Assembly (NCBI GenBank): GCA_036268055.1
Contig: DATAUW010000024.1
Span: 62,001 to 126,000, forward strand
Source of the DNA: Verrucomicrobiia bacterium
Lineage (GTDB): Bacteria; Verrucomicrobiota; Verrucomicrobiia; Limisphaerales; Pedosphaeraceae
Length of the DNA: 64,000 bases
Direction of reading: 5' to 3'
Shown: positions 9,822 through 19,958 of the stretch, piece by piece
Position numbering within the stretch: position 1 is the first letter of the stretch
Layout: each line of letters opens with the position of its first letter
The notes under the pieces: generated by a model
What the model saw: only the letters and a program-made list of their open reading frames with translations
The model's database searches: none
Told to the model about the DNA's origin: nothing
Position numbers and translations under genes: made by a program

Positions 9822-11177
9822 ATGTTAAACCGAATCCTCTTAATCCTGTTCCTCGCCTGCTGCGGTGAATGTTTTACGGCATGCGCCTCGACGAACGTGG
9901 TGATCAACGGTTCCAATTTTCAACAGGCTATTAATTCTGCTTCGTCCGGCGATACGCTTGTGGTGCAAAGCGGTATTTATAACGGCAATGTCAGTTTTGA
10001 CCGCTCGCTCACGGTGGTTTGTTCTGGCGGCCAGATTCAATTAACTGGAACGACATCCGTCACCAACAACGCCACCGTCAGTTTTTCGCAAACGCAGTTC
10101 GTGGGCGTTGTGCAAGCAGCCACTAACACAACGACAATCCTTTCTCAATCTGCCTGCTCGAACAGCGTCATCCTTTCCGGTGGAACTTTTCAAGCCTTTG
10201 ACAGCCAGTTTCAGGATCTGAGGGCGACCGGCGGCAAAGTGACGGTTAAGCGTTGCAATTTTGCCAGCACCCTCAATATGACGAGTGCGGCGTTTGAGGC
10301 ATTGAGATTGTCAGCTTCGGGAAAAATCACAGCCGCGGCCCCTGTTGGCTCCGGTTTGCGTTTCGTGATGGTTCAAAGCAGTATTGGCGTAGCTTGGGCA
10401 ACCGGCTACCAGGTCTATATAGCTTATAGCGACGCGATGGGTGACTCCTTTACTTCCGGCCAATCGCCCGACGGAACTTACTCGTTACTATATTTCCAGG
10501 ATTGCGACACGGTTTTAATCGGCAATATTGTTTATCAACACTGCTCCACCACGGGGACCGACAACGCGGCAGTGGGTTCGACTCGCGGCACACTCAAAGC
10601 CTATAACAATCGGCTGAGTGAAGATGGTAATATCCGAGAGTACGTCGCGCATTATAATGGCGCCACTGGCGAGATGATAAATAACACGCTCACAGGCGGG
10701 GCTGATAACCTGGATTCGGGGGTGTTAGTGCAGCAATCTCTCGGCCCGGTTATTTTAAGAAACAATATTATCGACGGAAACCTGAACCTGGAATCGGATT
10801 CCCCCGCCACAGTTCCGGAATGTTCCTACTCATGCATTCGCACAGGGACCCTAATCAACATTACCGGGATTAGTTGTATTTACACAAGCGCGCTTTTTAA
10901 CTCGGGTGGATTTAGCGCCGTGTTATCGCCAGCCAACACCTGGGCTTCCTTGTCTTCGAGTTCGCCGTGCATCAACACCGGCTCACCTCTGGCAATTTAC
11001 AACAACACCGATGGCACGCGAAACACCATGGGCTACACCGGTGGTCCGTTGTGGAATCCCGCGAACTACACCAACAATAATCCCATCATGTTTTTTCTGA
11101 ATACCACCAATCAGATGGTGTTAAAGGGAGTGCAATCCACCGTGCAGATCAACCTGGGCGCGTCCGCCGGACACTAA
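9822..11177 (+). CDS. Secreted right-handed beta-helix protein, copy 2
   Basis: This 451-residue paralogue of the preceding gene arose by tandem duplication. It shares the signal peptide pattern, the opening NFQQAIN.ASSGDTLVVQSG, the block DGTRN T.GYTGGPLWNPANYT, and the tail QINLGASAGH. The middle rungs have diverged strongly, consistent with different ligands. The signal peptide region (LILFLACCGECFTACAS) has several cysteines, so lipoprotein processing is possible but no clean lipobox is seen. It ends 12 bases before the giant protein gene, so co-transcription is very likely. Function is unknown; extracellular glycan binding or cleavage is the best guess. Confidence 0.8.
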   Translation: MLNRILLILFLACCGECFTACASTNVVINGSNFQQAINSASSGDTLVVQSGIYNGNVSFDRSLTVVCSGGQIQLTGTTSVTNNATVSFSQTQFVGVVQAATNTTTILSQSACSNSVILSGGTFQAFDSQFQDLRATGGKVTVKRCNFASTLNMTSAAFEALRLSASGKITAAAPVGSGLRFVMVQSSIGVAWATGYQVYIAYSDAMGDSFTSGQSPDGTYSLLYFQDCDTVLIGNIVYQHCSTTGTDNAAVGSTRGTLKAYNNRLSEDGNIREYVAHYNGATGEMINNTLTGGADNLDSGVLVQQSLGPVILRNNIIDGNLNLESDSPATVPECSYSCIRTGTLINITGISCIYTSALFNSGGFSAVLSPANTWASLSSSSPCINTGSPLAIYNNTDGTRNTMGYTGGPLWNPANYTNNNPIMFFLNTTNQMVLKGVQSTVQINLGASAGH

Positions 11178-11189
11178 CTATTTCATTCC

Positions 11190-14100
11190 GTGCGCAATAA
11201 CTCACACAAATTAAAAATGTTCGGTTCCTGTTTGGCGGGACTGATATTTTTTGCCGCGCTCGTTGGAATCACCCTGTTCGCGCGGGCGGACGATCCGCAA
11301 GCGCTGACTGCGGCAGAATATTTTTGGGACGCCGACCCGGGCGCTGGCAACGGCACGCCCGTCAGCATCCCCGCCGGTGAAACCTTGATCACCTCCGATA
11401 TTCCTCCGTTGAATGTGGATGTCACGCATCTCTCCGCCGGTCTTCATCTGTTGGGTGTGCGCGTCAAGGATGCAACTGGCCGTTGGAGTGGCGTCGCCTT
11501 GGAACCCATCCAAGTGCAGGACGCCAACACCCTGATCGCGGCGGTCAATTCCCTGCCCACGGCCGACACCAATAAATTGCTGGCATCCGGCGAATATTTT
11601 TTCGATACCGACCCCGGCCTTGGCAACGGAACGAAAATTACCATTCCCACCGGTGAAACCCTGATCACTCCTGACATTCCTCCGCTAAATTTAAACATCA
11701 GCCAACTTGCCCTCGGTTTGCATCAGGCGGGCTTTCGCGTCCAGGACATCGGCGGACGTTGGAGCAGCGTGACGTGGGAACCGATTCTAGTGGAAGACGC
11801 CAGCGCGCTCATCGCGGGCGTGACTAATTTTTCCACAGGCGACACGAATAAATTTTTGATCGCAGGCGAATATTTCTGGGACACCGATCCCGGCCTCGGT
11901 CATGGCACAGCGACCAGTGTTCCACCAGACGAAATTTGGACTGCTGGAATAACGAACCCGGTGAATGCGTTGATTCCAGTTCTACCGGGTGGCATCCATC
12001 AACTGGGCGTGCGAACGAAAGACACCAGTGGAAATTGGAGTGCCGCGCAATGGCTTCCAATGGAAGTGTTGGACCCGCCCGTCATCACCAACGAACCCGC
12101 CAGCCAGATCGTTTCAGCGGGATCGAATTTCAGCCTCACCGTAGGCGCGGGCGGCGCGATGCCATTTTTCTTCCAATGGTTTCAGAACAGTAACTCGCTC
12201 GCGGGTGCGACCAATCAGACGCTGACGATTGCCGCCGCCGACTTCACGAACGCGGGAGCGTATTACGTAGCCATCACGAATATTTTCGGCGTCGCAACCA
12301 GCCTGACGGCCAACGTGACTGTGACCGTGGGCTCGCCGATTGCAACCGCTGTGTTAGGCGGTGGGACCATATCGGCTTCTCCGAGTCTGTCGGATTACTT
12401 AATCGGTCAGGCCGTGACGCTGACCGCCAATGCCGGGCGCTATTACACTTTTGTCCGCTGGTCGGACGGCAATACCAATGTCTCGCGTAACATCACGATT
12501 GGCACGAGCAATTTCTTCACGGCGGACTTCACCAATTCGGAGCCGCTGGAAACCCAAACCTTCAAACGCTGGGAAGACGATTTTGGCGGACCGGGCTTTG
12601 AAGAAGTGCGTTCACAGGTCGCCACCAGTGACGGCGGTTACCTGCTCGCGGGAACTTCCACTTCGGGAGTGAGCGGGAATAAAACCACCGCAGGTTTTGG
12701 CGGTGAGGATTTCTGGATCGTGAAGATTGACAGTCATGGCAACAAACAATGGGAGCAAACGTATGGCGGCAGCGGTGACGAATATCTTAATGCCGCCATC
12801 GTGACGGCTGATGGTGGTTATCTGCTCGGCGGTTCAACGACGTCAGACATCAGTGGCGACAAAACGACCACCAGTTACGGCGGCGGTGACGGGTGGCTGG
12901 TGAAAGTGGATTCTGCGGGAAACAAGCAATGGGACCAAACTTATGGCGGCAGCGGCGTTGATTACTTCCTCGCGCTCCATCAAACTCCCGACGGAGGTTA
13001 CGCCGTCACCGGCGCCTCCGGTTCTGCGCCGAGCGGCAATAAGACTTCGCCTAATTATGGAGGCCAGGATGCCTGGGTGCTTAAACTCGACGCTGCGGGA
13101 AACAAGCAATGGGAACAATCCTACGGCGGTGATCAGGACGACTACTGCCTGCAAATTTTGCAGACGCCAGACGGAGGTTTTCTGCTCGGTGCGGGGAGTC
13201 GATCAGGCGCTGATGGGAACAAGACCGCACCCGGTTTAGGCCCTCCCGGCTCCGACGCTGGGTGGATCATAAAAATTGACGCTTCAGGAAATAAACAATG
13301 GGACAAAACCTACGGTGGCAGCGGCGGTGATGACTATTTTAGCACCGTGAGGGCCACGCCGGAAGGCGGCTACATTGTTAGCGGCATATTAAATTATAAC
13401 TCGGGGAGTTACTGGCTACTGAAGTTGGATTCCTCCGGCTCCATCCAATGGCAGAAGACCTACCATGGCGGCGCGCAAGACCTTCTGCAATCAGTGCTGC
13501 CTGTCCCCGACGGTGGATATATTCTGGGCGGCGCTTCGAGTTCCGGGATTGCTGGCGATAAATCAGCCCCGAATCTAGGTGGTTCCGATTATTGGTTTCT
13601 AAAAGTGGACTCTCTCGGCAACAAGATTTGCGACACCACTTACGGCGGCAGCAGCGACGATTATGCAATTACGATGACGGTAGACGGCCAGCAAAACGTG
13701 TTGCTTAGCGGTTGGTCCTTGTCGGGCGTTAGTGGAAACAAGACCACCGTTAATTTTGGTGACCATGACATGTGGGCGGTTGCAGTCTCCGTGCGCACCG
13801 CGCCGGTGGGCACACCCGTCGTTCTGGTCAACGGACTTTATGATCCATCCAATAATTTTTCGCTGGCCGCGACGAATACCATTCAAGTCACACTGCAATC
13901 CACCTACCCCAACGGATTTATTTTCTACACGCTGGACGGCTCGGACCCGGATTTCACCGCGAATCCGTACACCGTCGGCGAGCCATTTCTCGTGACCAAT
14001 TCATTATTGGTGCGCGCCATTGCCTACAATGACGACGGCTCCTTGTTTCAGGAAGCCGACCCGGTCGCGATACAAGTCGTCCCGGTTTATAATTTAACCA

Positions 14101-17100
14101 ATACCACGCCCGGCGGCGGAAGTGTGGCCTTCGATCCGCCGGGCGGCATTTATTTGAGCAACGCTGCCGTAACTGCCACTGCCACCGCTTCCAACGGCTG
14201 GACATTCCTGCGCTGGCAAGGCGCTTCGTCCAGCACCGCCAATCCCGTCACCGTGACCATGAACAGTTCCACGAACCTCATGGCGGTTTTCGGAACGACC
14301 ATCTCCCCTACTCCGCCCAGCGGCGGAAGCATCGCGCTCGCGCCCGCGCAAGGGCCGTATCCTTACGGCAGCACGGTCCGGTTGATCGCGATTCCCGCAT
14401 CGGGGAAAGCTTTCAGTCGCTGGTTTAGCTTCACTGGGCCGTCTAATAATCCGCTCGATTTTCTCGTCATCAGCAACACCCCGGTCGTCAACGCGCTCTT
14501 CGGCAATCTGGCGGCGAATAATTTCACACTGACCACGCTGCTTAATGGCTCTGGCACTGTCACCAAAAACCCCTTCGCCGAATCTTACCTGAACAATTCC
14601 GTCGTGCAGCTCACCGCCGTGCCTGATTCCGGCAACACGTTCACCGGTTGGAGTGGCGATGCGGGCGGCGCACAAAATCCGCTTTCGGTGACGATGAACT
14701 CCACGAAAGTCATCACCGCAACTTTCGCCGCGAACGCAACTTTATCTGGCCAGCCTCCGATCGTCGCGATCACCAATCTCGCGCCCGAATTCATCTTCAC
14801 CGCCCCGACAAATATTCTTATCAACGCCACCGCGAGCGATGCCAATCTCAACGGCTACATCACCCAGGTCGCATTCTTCGCGGGCACGAACGCATTGGGC
14901 GTAGCGTCCAATGCGCCGTACAGTTTCGTGTGGACGAATGCCCCAGTGGGCACAAATATTTTAACGTGCGTCGCGGCCGATAACTTTGGATTGGTCGCCA
15001 CCTCCGCGCCCGTGACCGTCACGGTGCAAACGGCGTTGCCGCAAATCGGCCTCATCAGCCCAAACAATGGCGATAGTTTTATTACCCCGGCAAATATCCT
15101 CATCCACGCGCTCGCGTCGGACGCGGATAATTCGATTGCCCGCGTTGAGTTATACAATGGCAGCACCCTCCTCGGCAGCATCACTAATCCGCCGTATCAG
15201 TTGACCTGGAGCAATGTTCCCATCGGCGCTTATACGCTGACCGCCCGCGCGATTGATTCATTCGGACCGATTGTGACTTCCGCGCCGGTCAGCTTTTCCG
15301 TCATCGCACCGCCGTCCACGAACCCCGCTGTGTTCCAATTCAGCGCGGCAAATTATTCCGTGAACGAAAGCAACGCTTCGGTCACGTTGACGGTGCTGAA
15401 CACCGGCAATTTTGGCGGACTCATCAATTATTTAACCCACGATGTCTCGGCGCACGGAGGCTCTGGTTTTTCCGGCGATTATACCACCGTGCAGGGATCG
15501 CTTACGTTCTCCAATAATCAATCGTCGGCCAACATCGTGGTTCCCATTCTGGATAATTTTCTCACGCGCGCCGATATTCAGTTTCAAGTCCAATTATTAT
15601 TTCCCAGCCAGGGTTCGTCACTCGGCAGCCCTTCAACGGCAACCGTGACAATCCACGAAAACGACACCGGCGGCGCCAGCAATTCTCTGCTCTCCATCGC
15701 TTTCCCATCCGCTCAACCACCCACGGGCAGCGCGCTTCAAGTGACATTGCTCCCGCCGGAAGCCGGTGGCCAATGGCGGTTCGCCTGGGATGTCGGCTGG
15801 CGCAACAGCGGTGATACCGTTGCCAATTTGGCCGCGGACAATTATCCGATTCAATTTCGCAACGTGTCGAATTACCTCGCCATTCCATCGTCGGTCACGA
15901 TTTCTGTGCCGAACAATACAACGGCGCGTTACACGAACCAATATTACCCGACCATTGGCCAGCCGAGTCCTTCGGATACGGGATCATTGACGGTCAAGAT
16001 TTCGCCCAACGCGCCCACTGGCGCGGGCTGGCGGATTTTCGGCGAGACGGCGTGGCGCGCGCCCGGGTCCACCGCGTCCAATCTGCTCGTGGATATTTAT
16101 CCCATCGAATTTGCGCCGGTGAGCGGCTGGTCCAAGCCTGTCAGCGAGGCGATCCAACTGGTGGGCGGACAAGGCACTTCCATTACGGTTAATTATCTGC
16201 TGGCATCGTCACCGCCGGCGGGCTTCGGCGGGCCGATTGCCGTCACGTCGGATTCGCTGAGTAATTCCTCGCTCTATCCCTTTCAATTCGACGGGCAGTT
16301 GCAAACCGATGTGGGTTATGGCAGCGGCGCGGTAGTGCGGCCGAATATCGTTTTGACCGCAGCGCACCTGGTATTCGATGACCAAACGCTAGCCTTTGCG
16401 AAAAATGCGTGGTGGTATTTTCAGGAGGAAGCGGGAGCTTTTCAACCTAAGCCCATCCAGGCACGCGGCTGGTTCATGTTGAGCGGATATGCGGCGCAAC
16501 GCACCAATGATCTCGTCAACGGCGGCCTGAGCGTGGATCAATCCAGCCCGCAAAGCCGCGAACTGGATGTCGCCGCCATGTATTTTCTGACGCTCGCCGG
16601 ACGCGCGGGCTACGGCGGATATTTGTCGTCTGACGCAATGCCCAATCCTTACTTGACCAGTTCCGCGGCGAAAATGGTGGCAGGTTACCCCGTGGATGGT
16701 TCCGAGTTCGGCCAGGTGGTGCAACCGGGTTTATTATATGTCGCGCCACCGCAGCCCTCATCCTCCACATTCACGCCGGATTATCAGGATACTTATACCG
16801 CATCCTGGTTTCTGGATTATCCCGGCGCGAGCGGTGCGCCCGTCTATGTGCAATTCAGCACGCCATCGGGCCCGTATTTTTATCCGGCGGGAATTTATTT
16901 AGGAACGCTGGGCAGCGGCGCGAGCAGCGTGTCCGTCGTCCGCGCGATCAAGAGCGACGTGGTTAACCTGATCAATCTGGCCGCGAGCGAAGGCGATGCC
17001 GGCACTAACAACAGCGGCGGCGGTGTGATCACATTTGTGGCCCCGGGAATAAGCGCGGACAATCGCGCGTTTGTCCAGGTGGCGTTGGATCCGCCCGCGG

Positions 17101-17522
17101 CGGTGAGCGCCGGCGCGGCGTGGCAGTTGCAAGGCGATACGGCTTTTGGCGTCAACGGGCTCAAGGGCATTTACACGCGCGCCATCACGAGCACAAATTT
17201 CGCGGTGGTATTCAAGCCGGTGGCCGGCTGGAATTTTCCGATAACCGTTCAAACCAACATTTCGCTCGGGCCGCCGGAGATCATTACCTTGACGGCGAAT
17301 TACACCCTGCTCGCGGTTCTTTCCGCCGACCCGGTGCGCGGCATCGGCATCATCGGAGAACCCGGCACTTCCTTCCGAATCGAATACCGGACAAATCTCA
17401 CGACCGGTCAATGGCTGCCTTTGCAGACCAATCTGCTCAGCGCGGGATTCAATCAGTTGTTCCCCTGGCCTCCGACCAACGGCCCTGCGGCATTTTATCG
17501 CGCCGTTCAACTTTCGCCATAA
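11190..17522 (+). CDS. Giant secreted multidomain protein with trypsin-like protease domain
   Basis: The protein has 2110 residues from a GTG start; an ATG at 11217 also leaves an intact signal peptide, so the start is uncertain. Domains in order: three repeats of about 90 residues with the motif EYF(W/F)D(A/T)DPG (starting near 41, 134, 226); Ig-like (296-375); InlB-type repeat (386-450); a propeller of repeated WxQTYGGS/DGGYLLGG units (458-864); a chitobiase-C-like segment with YTLDGSDPD (880-965); more InlB-type repeats (967-1183); two Ig-like domains (1188-1370); Calx-beta (1380-1490); PEGA-like units (1500-1670). A trypsin-like serine protease follows (1681-1927) with His1726 in LTAAHL, Asp1793 in RELDVAAM and Ser1881 in GASGAP, a complete triad. 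Another PEGA-like unit and a PVC-typical tail ending FYRAVQLSP close it. It is probably a cell-surface or released protease-adhesin, co-transcribed with the two beta-helix genes. Confidence 0.8.
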   Translation: MRNNSHKLKMFGSCLAGLIFFAALVGITLFARADDPQALTAAEYFWDADPGAGNGTPVSIPAGETLITSDIPPLNVDVTHLSAGLHLLGVRVKDATGRWSGVALEPIQVQDANTLIAAVNSLPTADTNKLLASGEYFFDTDPGLGNGTKITIPTGETLITPDIPPLNLNISQLALGLHQAGFRVQDIGGRWSSVTWEPILVEDASALIAGVTNFSTGDTNKFLIAGEYFWDTDPGLGHGTATSVPPDEIWTAGITNPVNALIPVLPGGIHQLGVRTKDTSGNWSAAQWLPMEVLDPPVITNEPASQIVSAGSNFSLTVGAGGAMPFFFQWFQNSNSLAGATNQTLTIAAADFTNAGAYYVAITNIFGVATSLTANVTVTVGSPIATAVLGGGTISASPSLSDYLIGQAVTLTANAGRYYTFVRWSDGNTNVSRNITIGTSNFFTADFTNSEPLETQTFKRWEDDFGGPGFEEVRSQVATSDGGYLLAGTSTSGVSGNKTTAGFGGEDFWIVKIDSHGNKQWEQTYGGSGDEYLNAAIVTADGGYLLGGSTTSDISGDKTTTSYGGGDGWLVKVDSAGNKQWDQTYGGSGVDYFLALHQTPDGGYAVTGASGSAPSGNKTSPNYGGQDAWVLKLDAAGNKQWEQSYGGDQDDYCLQILQTPDGGFLLGAGSRSGADGNKTAPGLGPPGSDAGWIIKIDASGNKQWDKTYGGSGGDDYFSTVRATPEGGYIVSGILNYNSGSYWLLKLDSSGSIQWQKTYHGGAQDLLQSVLPVPDGGYILGGASSSGIAGDKSAPNLGGSDYWFLKVDSLGNKICDTTYGGSSDDYAITMTVDGQQNVLLSGWSLSGVSGNKTTVNFGDHDMWAVAVSVRTAPVGTPVVLVNGLYDPSNNFSLAATNTIQVTLQSTYPNGFIFYTLDGSDPDFTANPYTVGEPFLVTNSLLVRAIAYNDDGSLFQEADPVAIQVVPVYNLTNTTPGGGSVAFDPPGGIYLSNAAVTATATASNGWTFLRWQGASSSTANPVTVTMNSSTNLMAVFGTTISPTPPSGGSIALAPAQGPYPYGSTVRLIAIPASGKAFSRWFSFTGPSNNPLDFLVISNTPVVNALFGNLAANNFTLTTLLNGSGTVTKNPFAESYLNNSVVQLTAVPDSGNTFTGWSGDAGGAQNPLSVTMNSTKVITATFAANATLSGQPPIVAITNLAPEFIFTAPTNILINATASDANLNGYITQVAFFAGTNALGVASNAPYSFVWTNAPVGTNILTCVAADNFGLVATSAPVTVTVQTALPQIGLISPNNGDSFITPANILIHALASDADNSIARVELYNGSTLLGSITNPPYQLTWSNVPIGAYTLTARAIDSFGPIVTSAPVSFSVIAPPSTNPAVFQFSAANYSVNESNASVTLTVLNTGNFGGLINYLTHDVSAHGGSGFSGDYTTVQGSLTFSNNQSSANIVVPILDNFLTRADIQFQVQLLFPSQGSSLGSPSTATVTIHENDTGGASNSLLSIAFPSAQPPTGSALQVTLLPPEAGGQWRFAWDVGWRNSGDTVANLAADNYPIQFRNVSNYLAIPSSVTISVPNNTTARYTNQYYPTIGQPSPSDTGSLTVKISPNAPTGAGWRIFGETAWRAPGSTASNLLVDIYPIEFAPVSGWSKPVSEAIQLVGGQGTSITVNYLLASSPPAGFGGPIAVTSDSLSNSSLYPFQFDGQLQTDVGYGSGAVVRPNIVLTAAHLVFDDQTLAFAKNAWWYFQEEAGAFQPKPIQARGWFMLSGYAAQRTNDLVNGGLSVDQSSPQSRELDVAAMYFLTLAGRAGYGGYLSSDAMPNPYLTSSAAKMVAGYPVDGSEFGQVVQPGLLYVAPPQPSSSTFTPDYQDTYTASWFLDYPGASGAPVYVQFSTPSGPYFYPAGIYLGTLGSGASSVSVVRAIKSDVVNLINLAASEGDAGTNNSGGGVITFVAPGISADNRAFVQVALDPPAAVSAGAAWQLQGDTAFGVNGLKGIYTRAITSTNFAVVFKPVAGWNFPITVQTNISLGPPEIITLTANYTLLAVLSADPVRGIGIIGEPGTSFRIEYRTNLTTGQWLPLQTNLLSAGFNQLFPWPPTNGPAAFYRAVQLSP

Positions 17523-17674
17523 AGTGCGAGTTCATAATCGCAAGTTAATTGAGAAATACGAAATTGATATTTCAAAATAGACGAGGCTTCGTCGCCAGCG
17601 TCTCAGATTGCACCAGCACAGCGTCAAATTCCACTTGCGTCTGAAATTCCAAGTCGTTACGTTAAAAGTCTGTC

Positions 17675-17749
<75 letters not shown>

Positions 17750-17948
17750 CTTTTAATACCTCCATTTAAAATTCCTGCGTCTGCGCTTCCGGACAAGACC
17801 GACAGTCGTCTCCGCTTGGACCGGTTGACAGTAAATAAGAACCGTGACGAGATGCACCTCCCCGCTTCGCAAGCTTTTATAATTTTTTTTATTTACTTTT
17901 GTTTTCAAAGCGTGTTAAAAAAACTCCAGATTTTAGCCTCAGGGTCGC

Positions 17949-17972
17949 ATTTGCAAGCATCGCAATTTGCAA
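17949..17972 (+). repeat. Direct repeat ATTTGCAA upstream of the redox operon
   Basis: ATTTGCAA occurs at 17949-17956 and again at 17965-17972, 16 bases apart, ending 63 bases before the first cytochrome start. It is positioned like a tandem activator site. The rest of 17750-18035 shows only AT-rich sequence. Confidence 0.35.
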
Positions 17973-18035
17973 AATGTTTTCAGTCGTTTCGCCCGTAGTC
18001 GCGCAGAGGTTTGTTAGTATGGAAAAAGCACGCTT

Positions 18036-19958
18036 ATGAAGACGCAACGCATATTTTTTGCCGGAATTTCTCCTCTCATTGCCAGCGGTCTGCTTACTCT
18101 CGCGCTGCCGGCTTTGAGTGTTTTCGGCGCGGGCCCGCTCGATGACATGGTGAGTCGTGAACAAGCCAAGTTTATTCTCGCGGCGGCCAAGGCCGACAAA
18201 TCTGCCACGACGATGGTCGGTGGCAAACCGGTCAACGCAGACGCGGAACACGCCCGTTTGTTTGTGGAGAGCAAATATCCTTCTGCCGCCACCTGCCGCA
18301 CCTGTCATCCCAATCATTATCGCGAATGGTCGGTTTCCGCTCATGCCTACGCGCAGTTAAGCCCGGTCTTCAACACTTTTGAAGCCGCCGTCACGAAATT
18401 AACCCAGGGATCGAACGGTGATTTTTGTATTCGCTGCCACACTCAAGTCGGGATGAATCTCGGGGAATCCACCTTCATGAGTAATATGGATCGCTGCCCG
18501 ACCTCTCGTGAAGGCATCACTTGTATCGTCTGCCATCGCCTGCGCAATGACTACGGCAAAATCAGCGGGCGTTTCGCGCTCGTTAAGGGTGACATCCTGA
18601 CTCCGGTGTACGGGCCGACCGGCGATGCGGAACTCAAGCGCGTTCTCTCCCAGCCCGACGTTTATCGCGTCGTCACCAATGAAGTTCCTGGCCGAAAGAT
18701 TCATACGGATGTAGTCAAGTTTCCCGCGCTCCGCACTTCCGGTTTCTGCGGCACCTGCCACGACGTGACCTTGCTGAATGGTTTCCGCCTCGAAGAAGCT
18801 TTTAGTAATTTCAAGAATTCTCCCGCCGCCCATCGTGGTGAAAATTGCCAGGATTGCCACATGGGCCTCATTCCGGGTAAAAAATCAGGCTACGCCGAAG
18901 AACCGGCGGCCATTGTCGGAGGCGTGCCGACGAAACCGCGCCGCCGCACGAATCACATGTTTGCCGGCCCGGATTATTCCATTATTAATCGTGGTTTTTT
19001 CCCGCACAATGACAAGGCGGCGGCTCTCGCCACGATTCGCGAATGGCTGACCTTCAATGACAAAGCCGGCTGGGGAACCGACAAGTTCGAAAATAGTGTG
19101 CCCAAGGATTTCAAATTCCCGACGCGCTGGGCTTCCGTGGACGACCGTTATGACGCGCGCGCCATTCTTAATGATCAATATGCCTTGCTGGCCGAAATCC
19201 AGAAGCAGCGCCTACAGATTTTGCGCCAGGGTTACCAACTGGGGCAGTTTGTGGTTCAGGAAGCCGATTCCAAAGGGCTGAAGTTCAAGATTCAGGTCCA
19301 CAGCGGAACGGATGGCCATAATGTGCCGACTGGTTTCGACGCCGAGCGCGTATCTTATATGCAGGTGTTCGTCACCAACTCCGCCGGCAAGCTGGTCTTC
19401 CAGTCCGGCGACCTCGATCCCAATGGAGACATTCGCGACCGCCACTCCACTTACGTCTCTACCGGCAAGCTTCCACTGGACCCGTATCTGTTCTCGCTGC
19501 AATCGCCGTTCCTGACCAGCAATGTGCGCGGTGGTGATCGCGAACAGGTTTTGCCGATTAATTATTCGGTTGATCCGCTGCCCTTTATTCGGCCCACGAC
19601 CTTTGCGGTGAATTTTACCGGACATCCCGCAGGTGCGCGAGTTCAACGCCGCGGCATGGAAGCATTTGAAAGCCGCTGGCCGGAATACAAGGTCAAGGCT
19701 TCGGAGTTGACCGATCCCGGCCCATATACCGTGCACATTCGCTTGCTGGCGGGCATGGTTCCCATCAATCTGATCAGTGAAATCAAGGTGGCGGGTTTCG
19801 ACTATTTTATGTCGCCCCGCGAAGTTGCCGAAGCCGTGAAGAACGGCCAGTCGCTTTTATACGATAAGGAAATCAAGATCCAACTCGACGGAGCCAAACC
19901 AACCATCAACCTTGCGGACTTGGCCGATGTTTCGGCAAGCACCTATGTTCAGAAGTAA
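18036..19958 (+). CDS. Secreted pentaheme c-type cytochrome
   Basis: The 640-residue protein has a Sec signal peptide (about 1-32) without a lipobox. Five CxxCH haem-binding motifs are visible: C87-H91 (CRTCH), C131-H135 (CIRCH), C163-H167 (CIVCH), C238-H242 (CGTCH) and C271-H275 (CQDCH). The spacing and the phrase HPNHYREWSVSAHA place it near the cytochrome c554-type multihaem family. The C-terminal half lacks haems and looks like a beta-sandwich (GTDGHNVPTGF near 430), a feature known in related multihaem proteins. It should be periplasmic or at the outer membrane and act as an electron carrier or terminal oxidoreductase; the substrate is unknown. It is the first gene of a seven-gene operon, and its last 14 bases overlap the beta-barrel gene, which suggests the two products work together. 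Confidence 0.88.
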   Translation: MKTQRIFFAGISPLIASGLLTLALPALSVFGAGPLDDMVSREQAKFILAAAKADKSATTMVGGKPVNADAEHARLFVESKYPSAATCRTCHPNHYREWSVSAHAYAQLSPVFNTFEAAVTKLTQGSNGDFCIRCHTQVGMNLGESTFMSNMDRCPTSREGITCIVCHRLRNDYGKISGRFALVKGDILTPVYGPTGDAELKRVLSQPDVYRVVTNEVPGRKIHTDVVKFPALRTSGFCGTCHDVTLLNGFRLEEAFSNFKNSPAAHRGENCQDCHMGLIPGKKSGYAEEPAAIVGGVPTKPRRRTNHMFAGPDYSIINRGFFPHNDKAAALATIREWLTFNDKAGWGTDKFENSVPKDFKFPTRWASVDDRYDARAILNDQYALLAEIQKQRLQILRQGYQLGQFVVQEADSKGLKFKIQVHSGTDGHNVPTGFDAERVSYMQVFVTNSAGKLVFQSGDLDPNGDIRDRHSTYVSTGKLPLDPYLFSLQSPFLTSNVRGGDREQVLPINYSVDPLPFIRPTTFAVNFTGHPAGARVQRRGMEAFESRWPEYKVKASELTDPGPYTVHIRLLAGMVPINLISEIKVAGFDYFMSPREVAEAVKNGQSLLYDKEIKIQLDGAKPTINLADLADVSASTYVQK

